Assembly: GCF_003096595.1 (NCBI RefSeq)
Contig: NZ_QEKO01000001.1
Coordinates: 744,001-808,000 of the forward strand
Direction: 5' to 3'
DNA from: Pusillimonas noertemannii
Lineage (GTDB): Bacteria > Pseudomonadota > Gammaproteobacteria > Burkholderiales > Burkholderiaceae_B
Length of the DNA: 64,000 nucleotides
Shown here: piece after piece, positions 1 through 8,200 of the stretch
Numbering within the stretch: the stretch's first letter is position 1
Layout of the letters: each line of letters begins with the position of its first letter
Notes under the pieces: generated by a model
What the model was told of the DNA's origin: nothing
The model's input: only the letters and a program-made list of their open reading frames with translations
Database searches by the model: none
Translations under genes and position numbers: made by a program

Positions 1-671
1 TTGGCGTTGCTGAGGTTGACGGTAACGGTGTCGCCCACGCGCACGCGGATGAAGGGGCCGGGCACTTTGTCGTTGAAGGTCCAGTACTTATAGGTGGTGC
101 CGCTGGCAAGCTGGCCGACGACCTCGGTGGTTTCGAGGTCGACGGTAATGTGCTCGGGCCCGCGCTTGCCCACGGGTTTGCCGACCGCGGTCGGGTCCTG
201 GATGATGCCCATCGCGCTGCTTGCGGCCTGTTCTTGCTGTTCGCCGACGATGAGCTTGCCGAACATGCCGGCAGCCTTGTGGCCCGGCAGGGTGCAAAGG
301 TATTCGAACGTGCCGTTCTTGTTGGCGCGGAACACGATGGCCGTGGACGAACCCTGGCCGGTGAAGTGGTCCGACTTTGCGCCGAACTCGGGCACCGAGA
401 TGTCGTGGATGGCGCCGTCGCCATTGATGACGTTGATCTGCACCACGGCGTTTTCGGGCACATGCAGGTCGGGGTTGACCTTGCCCTCGATGGCGCCGGC
501 GTCGCCCTTGAACACCAGCTTGCCGTCGGCGATGGCCGTGCGCAGCGTAAAGGTGACATCGGGCCGGTACGTAACAGCGCCGTGGCCCGTATGGGCCGCT
601 TCGGCGGCAAGCGCGGGCGCAACAAGGCCCAGTGAAGCGATCAATGTCCACAACATCAGAAATATTCGCAT
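1..671 (-). CDS. nirK: Copper-containing nitrite reductase with extra N-terminal cupredoxin domain (3' end outside window)
   Basis: Reduces nitrite to nitric oxide in the periplasm during denitrification. Only the first 223 residues are in the window. Residues 1-22 form a signal peptide (cleavage after PALA). Residues about 30-145 are a small cupredoxin domain with a complete type 1 copper set: His89, Cys126, His131 and Met136 (CTLPGHKAAGMF). From about residue 160 the usual NirK start follows (GPEHITVDLETTEV, then WTFNDKVPGPFIRVR). Most NirK proteins begin at this second part; an N-terminal fused cupredoxin is known from Hyphomicrobium-type three-domain NirK. A good ribosome site (AAGAGGAAAC) precedes the ATG. 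An FNR/NNR-like site lies about 90 bases upstream. The catalytic type 2 copper residues are outside the window, so activity cannot be judged. Confidence 0.9.
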   Translation of the reverse strand, partial: MRIFLMLWTLIASLGLVAPALAAEAAHTGHGAVTYRPDVTFTLRTAIADGKLVFKGDAGAIEGKVNPDLHVPENAVVQINVINGDGAIHDISVPEFGAKSDHFTGQGSSTAIVFRANKNGTFEYLCTLPGHKAAGMFGKLIVGEQQEQAASSAMGIIQDPTAVGKPVGKRGPEHITVDLETTEVVGQLASGTTYKYWTFNDKVPGPFIRVRVGDTVTVNLSNA

Positions 672-753
672 TGTTTCCTCTTGAACTCGAATATGGCGTA
701 AAGGGAATGTCAGGTTGACGATGATATTGTGCTTCTGTTTCATCCCCGCGTTG

Positions 754-767
754 TTGACGTTGATCAG
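754..767 (-). promoter_or_regulatory. Possible FNR/NNR-type site upstream of nirK
   Basis: TTGAC-GTTG-ATCAG matches 8 of 10 fixed positions of the FNR/NNR consensus TTGAT-N4-ATCAA. Its centre is about 90 bases upstream of the nirK start, which would fit activation from -41.5 with a leader of about 50 bases. It overlaps the 3' end of the upstream transporter gene. Because the core is short, a chance match is possible. Confidence 0.35.
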
Positions 768-1957
768 TTGGACGCGATTGCGGCTTGCCTTTCCAGCCAT
801 ATCGACACCATCAGCAAGGCCAGCCCGCCCAGCGCCAGCAGCGAACCCACCCAGCCGGTCGATGTCCACCCGAGCCCGTGGGAGATCGCCAGCCCGCCCA
901 GGAAGGGCCCCAGCGCATTCGCCAGGTTGAAGGCGGAGTGGTTCAGCGCGGCGGCCAGGCCCTGCGCGTTGCGGGCGACGTCCATGAGCCGGGTCTGAAG
1001 CACGGTTCCCAGCGAGCCGCCGATGCCGATAAGGAAGACGGTCAGCGAGATGGTCCAGATATTGTGGGCGGCGAAAGTGAAAAGCCCGGTGGCGATGGCG
1101 CTCCAGACCAGAAGGGCCATGGCGGTGGGCAGTTGCGCCCGGTCGGCGAAGTGGGGTACGACCAGGCTTCCCACCGTCATGCCTACGCCGAATAGTCCCA
1201 GCACCAGCGGCACGGTCGTGGGCGAGACCTGGGTCACTTCGACCAGGGTGTCGGCCAGGTAGGTGTAGACGGCGAACAGGCCGCCAAAGCCGATGGAGCC
1301 CACGGCCAGCGTGAGCCACACCTGGCCGCGCTTGAGTGCTTCCAGCTCGCGCAAGGGGCTGGCGCCTTTCGTCGCGGGACTCAGCGGGGCCAGCCAGCCG
1401 ACGAGCCCCGCGGTAAGCAGCCCCGCCACGGCAACGAAAACGAAGCCCCACCGCCATCCGGCGACCTGCCCGAGCCAGTTGGCGAGTGGGACGCCGACAA
1501 TGGTCGCGATGGTCAGGCCCAGGAACATGCGGCCGACGGCCTGGTTGCGCTTGTTCAAAGGCACGAGCGATACCGCCATCAGTGCAGCGACGCCGAAATA
1601 GGCGCCATGGGGAAGGCCGCTGAGAAAGCGAAGCACGAGCAGGGATTCGAAGCTGGGCGCCCAGGCGCAGAGGGCGTTGAACACGGCGAACGCTCCCATC
1701 AGCCATATCAGCAACGTGCGCCTTGCCACGCGCGCGCCCAGCACGGTGAGCACCGGCGCGCCTACCACCACGCCCAGCGCATAGGCGCTGATCGCGTGGC
1801 CCGCTGTGGGCGCGTCCACGCCCAGATCCTTGGCGAAGTACGGCAGCAGGCTCATGGTGGCGAATTCCGTCGTGCCGATCGCAAAGGCGCCGATGGCCAG
1901 GGCGAAAATGATCCACCCAGGAGAGACGAGCCGGGACGGCCCATGGGATTTGCTCAT
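764..1957 (-). CDS. MFS transporter, DHA1 (drug:H+ antiporter-1) family
   Basis: A 397-residue inner-membrane protein with about twelve hydrophobic segments, the usual size for a 12-TM major facilitator. The first helix carries AIGTTEF at residues 26-32, and RFLSGLPHGAYFG at 110-122 is typical of the AraJ/YdhP-like branch of the DHA1 family. These proteins export small molecules using the proton gradient; the substrate cannot be read from sequence. It lies upstream of nirK on the same strand with a 92-base gap, so read-through is possible but a functional link is not implied. A perfect inverted repeat sits 17 bases before its start codon. Confidence 0.85.
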   Translation of the reverse strand: MSKSHGPSRLVSPGWIIFALAIGAFAIGTTEFATMSLLPYFAKDLGVDAPTAGHAISAYALGVVVGAPVLTVLGARVARRTLLIWLMGAFAVFNALCAWAPSFESLLVLRFLSGLPHGAYFGVAALMAVSLVPLNKRNQAVGRMFLGLTIATIVGVPLANWLGQVAGWRWGFVFVAVAGLLTAGLVGWLAPLSPATKGASPLRELEALKRGQVWLTLAVGSIGFGGLFAVYTYLADTLVEVTQVSPTTVPLVLGLFGVGMTVGSLVVPHFADRAQLPTAMALLVWSAIATGLFTFAAHNIWTISLTVFLIGIGGSLGTVLQTRLMDVARNAQGLAAALNHSAFNLANALGPFLGGLAISHGLGWTSTGWVGSLLALGGLALLMVSIWLERQAAIASN

Positions 1958-2257
1958 GCTTTCGATGAAGGGAAATAAGGGAAAACCCTTATTCTACTTC
2001 CTATTGAGGAGGCTTCTCATCCTGACCGCCTCGCTGCACGCGGCTGCAAAGCCCTTCTGGCCCCATTGCCACAGGGCGCACCGGCGCCGGGGACGTGCCG
2101 GAGGCGACGAAGCAACTCCTCGCGCCGGTCTTCTTCGAATAATCGGACCTGTTGTATTTGAATTAAATAAAAACATTTAAATACATTTATTCGTTATGAT
2201 TTCCACCACATTCCGCCTCTACGCCGCACTCCGGCGTGTCCTTTCAGAGAGAATACC
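1958..2257. other. Divergent intergenic region between MFS transporter and autotransporter
   Basis: Contains no credible gene. The part near the autotransporter (about 2148-2196) is strongly AT-rich compared with its surroundings and probably holds the autotransporter promoter. The part near the transporter holds the inverted repeat at 1974-1993. I see no long homopolymer tract that would suggest phase variation. Confidence 0.6.
1974..1993. repeat. Perfect 8-bp inverted repeat upstream of the MFS gene
   Basis: AATAAGGG and CCCTTATT flank an AAAA loop. The repeat ends 17 bases before the transporter start codon, so it could be a repressor operator or an RNA hairpin in the leader. No regulator gene is adjacent. 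Confidence 0.5.
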
Positions 2258-5200
2258 GTGCAAGACCGAACCGACAACGCCCGACCGCCGGCCGCCTGCA
2301 AATCCGGCCGCCCCGATTCCGTATCCGCCCTCCCTTTCCCGCAATGGGTCTTGTGGGCGTCGCTGTCCGCCGCCCTGGGGGGCGCCACGGCTTCGGCTCA
2401 TGCCCAGAGCGCGACCTGTACAGAGTTGCCATGCCAGCTCAAGGGAAACTACACATATGGGGCGCTCATCCAGGCCTCCGGAAAAAATGGGAAAGACGGC
2501 GATACTTCGGTGTTCACCAACGGCGAGTGGGGCGAAGACGGGGGGCATGGTTCCAACCGGACGATAGAGCTCGTCGGTAATCCGCAGCTCAGCGGCATCG
2601 GCATGTGGGTGCAAACGCACGGCGGAAACGGCGGAGCCGGCGGAACCAGCACCTTTGCCGCCAATGGCGTGGGCGGCTCGGGCGGGAATGGCGGCAATAT
2701 CGTCGTGAGGCCGGGCAGCCTCCAGTCGACGCCGGGTTTCACATACCCGGCGGTCGTATTGTCGTCCGCCGGCGGGAACGCCGGCAAAGGGCGCGACGGC
2801 GCGAGCCACGCGAGCCGCACAGTGGCGGGCAACGGCGGCAACATCACCGCCACTTTTTTGCAGGATACCCATCTCAAGTCCGCCTCGGGCGCCGCATTGA
2901 AGGCCTCATCGGCCGGTGGCCAGGGCGGCGAAGGGCGCGCCCTGGCCCCGACCGCCGGAAGCGAGCCGGGGGGCGGTGGCGGCAAGGCGGGCCATGTGCG
3001 CATCGAAGCGGCGGGTCGCTATAGCACCACGAGCGCATCCTCGCCCGGCATCACGATCGGAAGCATGGGCGGCGACGCCTTTTCCCCCGGGCACTCCGGG
3101 CCTGGCGGCGCCGCGGGCGTCGTGCGCCTGATCCTGGGACAGGCCGCCCAGGCGGGCGAGCCGACCCTGGTCGAGACCTCCAGCGGTAACTCGCCGGGCG
3201 CGCATGTCTTCAATCAGGGCGGCAAGGGCAGCGGGCACCAAAGCGCCGGCGGCTCGGCCGTTGCGCGCTTCGGCGCCGCGGCCAATGGCCGGGATGAAGT
3301 GGCGGACGTCGTCGCCACGGTCAATCGCGCGCATATCATTACGCACGGCGCGGACAGCTCGGGCCTCATCGCCGAAAGCCTGGGCGGGCAGGGCGGAGTT
3401 GGCAAAGACTACGAAGGACGAGGCGAGGACGGCGGCGCGGGCGGCGCGGGGGGCAAGGTCAACGTACTGCTTGGCGCGCAAAGCGAGATCCGGACAGACG
3501 GCGCCCGTTCGCACGGAGCCAGCGCGGTCAGCCGCGGCGGCGACGGCGGCAAGGGAGGCGGCGGGCTCAGCACCAACGGTGCACGGGGAGTCGGCGGACC
3601 GGGAGGCAATGGCGGCGACGCCGGCGACGTTGCGCTGACGGCGCAGGGTTTCATCGAAACCCGCGGACAGGACGCATATGGCGCTTATGCCGCAAGCCTG
3701 GGCGGAAAATCGGGCGCGGGCGGATTCGGCATGCGCGAGGGCGAGCACGGCCGGACCAGTTCGGCGGGCAAGGTGACCCTTACCCACGAAGGGAAGACGC
3801 AGACGCATGGAGCGGGCGCGCATGCCCTCGTGGCCCAGAACGTGGGCGGCGGCGGTGGCGTGACCTTCTCCGACGGTCGTTCTCTGGGTCCGGCGGTTCA
3901 CTATGGCACCGACGCTCCCGGCGGGGCCGTCAGCGTGGCGAACACAGGCACTGTGCAAACACACGGAACCGGCGCATACGGCGCCTTCGTGCAAAGCGTT
4001 GGGGGCGGCGGCGGAAGCGGTGGCGCCTCCGCGGGCATTCTCGCCGTGGGGGGCACGGCCGGCGGCATCGGCGGGAACGTCGCCGCACGGATCGACGAGG
4101 GCTCGGTAACGACCCAGGGCCGGCGCGCTACCGGAGTCTTCGCGCAAAGCGTCGGCGGCGGTGGAGGCGACGGCGGAGGCACGGTATCGGTAGGGGTGGG
4201 ATTCGGCCTTGCCGTGGGCGGCAAGGGCGGCTCCGGCGGAAATGGCGGAACCGTCGACGTGTCGCTGGGCACGGCGGCCTCCGGCGCAACGCCTCGATTG
4301 ATCACACGGGGCGAGCAGGCGGACGCGATCTTTGCGCAAAGCATCGGAGGCGGTGGCGGCACCGGAGGGGAGGCCACCTCTTTTGCGGTGGGCAATCTGG
4401 GCATCGCCATCGGCGGCGAGGCGGGCAGCGGCGGGCATGGCGGCAGGGTGAACGTCGACACCTACCGCGGCAGCATCTTGACCGAGGGCGCCGGATCTGT
4501 GGCGATCAATGCGCAGAGCGTGGGCGGTGGGGGCGGCAGCGGCGGCGACGCCACCGCTGCGACCTTCGGGCTGGCGGCCGTCGCGGTGGGCGGCAAGGGG
4601 GGCGGCGGCGGCAAGGGCGGCGAGATCCACGTCAACAATCGCGTATCGGTCACGACGCTCGGCGCCGATGCCGAAGGCATTCTTGCGCAGAGCATCGGCG
4701 GGGGCGGGGGCAGCGGCGGCAGCTCGACCGGCCTGGCGATCGCCATCCCGACGCCCAAGGCCTCGGTATCGCTGGCCGTTTCGGTCGGCGGCAAGGGCGG
4801 CGAGGGCGGAGACGGCGGCAAGATAATAGTGGTCAATGAGCAAATCGTCGCCACCCAGGGCGACGGCGCGCGCGGCATCAATCTGCAAAGTATCGGTGGG
4901 GGAGGCGGGCAGGGCGGTTCGGCTTCCGCCGAGTCGATCACCATGGCGCCGGGCAAGAGTTTCGCCGTCTCGGCGACCATAGGCGGCAGCGGCGGCGAGG
5001 GCGGCAAAGGCGGCGACGTCGAGTTCACGAACAAGCACACGGTGGCAACCACCGGGGCGCATGCCGCGGCCGCCACCATCCAGAGTATCGGCGGGGGTGG
5101 CGGGCAAGGCGGCGCGGGCGCGGCCAAGGCCACGGCCGAGGGCGCGCAGGCATTCAGCCTGACATTCACCGTCGGGGGCAGCGGAGCGCCGGGCGGCGAT

Positions 5201-8200
5201 GGCGGCAAGCTCACATTGGCCAATGCCGGCTCCCTGGAAACCACGGGTGCGCTGTCGCGAGGTGTGCTGGCCCAGTCCATCGGCGGCGGTGGCGGCGAAG
5301 GTGCGGGCGCGGACGGCGATGCCAAGGCCGGCAAGGTGTCCGCCACGCTGACGCTCGGCAGCGACGGCGGCACAGGGGGCAAGGGCGGCGACATCACTTT
5401 CGACAACGCCGCGCAAGGCGTCATCGCCACCAGCGGGCGCGGGGCGGACGGCCTGTTCGTGCAGAGCATCGGCGGCGGTGGAGGCGTGGCGGGAGTGGCG
5501 GGCGCGGCCAGCGCCATCGAGAAGGCCAAGGCGGCGGAGAAGTCCGGCAAGGTTCCGGCACCCGCCAAGACGCCCAACACGCCGGCGGGCAAGAGCTCGC
5601 ATTCAGTGACCACCACGTTCACATTGGGCGGCAACGGAGGCGGCGGCGGGGCCGGCGGTGACGTCACCGTGACGAATGCGGGCGCTATTTCAACCGAGGG
5701 CGATCAGGCCAGCGGCGTTCTCGTCCAGAGCATCGGGGGCGGCGGCGGTAAGGCCGGCGCGGCCAAATCCAGCGCCACGGGCGGTGATATCTCCGTGAGC
5801 GCAACGGTGGGCGGCCGGGGCGGCGCATCCGGCAAGGGCGGCGTGGTCGTTGTCAACAACAGCGGCTCCATTCTTACCCAGGGCGAAGGCGCTTATGCGA
5901 TCCTGGCGCAAAGCATCGGCGGCGGGGGCGGCTCGGCCTCTTCTTCCGACGCCAACGGCGAAGGCGCCAAGGTGGCCCTGAATTTCGCTCTGGGCGGCCG
6001 AGGTGGCGCATCCGGCGACGGCGGCAAGGTGGACATCGCCAATACCGCGACGCTGGTCACCTACGGAGCCACCGCCGTGCTGGCGCAAAGCATCGGCGGC
6101 GGCGGCGGAGAGGGCGGTTCGACCGACGGCACGTCCAGCATAAAGAAGCCCAAAGACGATAAAAAAACCGATGCCGGCAAGGCCGACGACCCGGCCAAGC
6201 AGGGCGCCGGGTCCGCCGCGCCCGATGTGGCCCCCAAGGCCGAAGCCAAGAGCAAGTCGGTCACGATCAGCCTGGGCGGCGGCGGCACGGGCGGCGCGGC
6301 CGGCTCGGGCGAAGAAGTCAAGGTGCTCAACGAAGCCGCCATCTTTACATACGGCGACCAGTCAATGGGCGTTCATGCGCAGAGCATCGGAGGCGGGGGC
6401 GGCAAGGGCGGCGCCTCGCAGTCGGTCGCCAAGGGCGCCGACATCAATACGGCCTTCAACGTCGGCGGCTACGGGGGCGCGGCCGGCAGTGGCGGCGCGG
6501 TCATAGTCACCAACAAGCGCTCGATCGCGACCGAAGGGCTCTCCTCGCATGGGGTCATGGCGCAAAGCATCGGCGGAGGCGGCGGTTCGGCAGGCAATGC
6601 CGAGGCCGGCGCATCGGGCACCCTGAGCATCGGGGGAGGCCTGGGCGGCAGCGGACGCGCGGGCGGCGACGGCGGCCTGGTGACACTGGTCAACGACGCT
6701 GGGCAGATCGTCACCCAGGGGTTCGGAGCGGTGGGCCTGTATGCGCAAAGCATCGGGGCCGGGGGCGGCTCGGGGGCTTCCAGCACGGCCAAGTCGCAGC
6801 AGGGAGACGACAAGGCGGTCAATGTCAATCTTGCCATCGGGGGTGCGGGTGGCAGCGGCGGCAAGGGCGGCGGCATCGTGGTCAACCTGTTGGGCGCGAG
6901 CTCCATCCAGACATACGGCGACCAGGCCGATGCCATTCGTGCCCAAAGCATAGGCGGCGGGGGCGGCAGCGGCGATACCGGAACCGTCGTCAGCGTCGCC
7001 AAGAAAGAAGATAAAAAAGACGAGAAGGACGGCAAAGCCAAAGAAGACGACAAGTCCAAAGAGAATAAGTCCAAGCAATACACCGTGGGCGCCTCGCTGG
7101 GCGGCAGCGGCGGAGCAAGCGGCGACGGGGGCACCGTCAAGCTGGATCTGCGCAAGGAGACGGCCCTTGTCACGCATGGCGATCAGGCGGTGGGCGTCTT
7201 TGCGCAAAGCATCGGCGGTGGCGGCGGCAAGGCTGCGGTGGGCACGGTCGACTCCGGCTACGGCAAAGTGGCCTTGACCTTCAAGCTGGGCGGCAGCGGG
7301 GGAGCGGGTGGCAAGGGCGGCGAGATCGACATCGCCAGCGCGGGCACCATTCACACTCTGGGCGCCCAGTCCCACGGCATGCTGTTGCAAAGCATTGGAG
7401 GCGGCGGTGGCGCCGCGGCCGGCGTCGGCGGCAAGGCCGGAGACGGGGTCAAGATCGAGTTGGGTGCCCAAGGCGGCGGCAGCGGCGGCTCGGGCAGCCA
7501 CGGCGGTTCGGTCAAGGTCGCTCATACGGGCGCCCTGCTGACCGAAGGCGCCGGCGCATACGGCATTCTGGCCCAGAGCATAGGCGGCGGGGGCGGCTAT
7601 GCGGCGGATACCGCCTCGCTCATACTGGGCAAGAAACAGCTTCCCTTGGGTGCTTCCGCGGCCGGCGCAAACGGCAATGGCGGCCACGTGCTGATCGACG
7701 TCGAATCCGGGTCCCAGGTCTCCACCCTGGGCGCAAATGCGGCCGCGATCTTCGCCCAAAGTATCGGGGGCGGCGGCGGCCTGTCCGATACGAGCGTGGG
7801 GGCTGGCAGCTCCCTGGGACATGGCGTGGGCGGCGTCGTTCGCGTCACCGTCCGGGGCACGGTCAGCGCCTCGGGCGAGAACTCCCCCGGCATCTTCGTC
7901 CAGAACGTGGGCAGCCGAGACCAGGTCGACGCCGCGCGCCGCACCGCGGAGATTGCGGGCGACCCGGAATCCAAGGCGATCGGAAACAGCCTTGTCGTCA
8001 TCAAGGCCAACGGCATCGTACAGGGCGGCCGCGGCGAGCACGCGGCGGGCGTCATCCTGGGCGGCGCGGCATACGAACAGCGTGTGGATATCGAAGCGGA
8101 TGGCACGCTGTATGGTCTGAACGGCAAGGCGGTGTTGTCCCGGGAAGCGTCGACGCCCACGTTCATCAACAACGCCGGGCTGCTGAAGGGCGACGTCGAT

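Noticed and set aside
715-729. TTGACGATGATATTG as a second FNR-like site before nirK
   Set aside because: Its second half matches the consensus poorly; the site at 754-767 is better.
1994-2176. Small 60-codon frame upstream of the autotransporter
   Set aside because: Arginine-rich, no ribosome site, and it overlaps the AT-rich promoter region.
3801-7800. Tandem repeats as a possible CRISPR or satellite array
   Set aside because: The repeats are in frame, encode protein, vary in length and have no constant repeat-spacer pattern.
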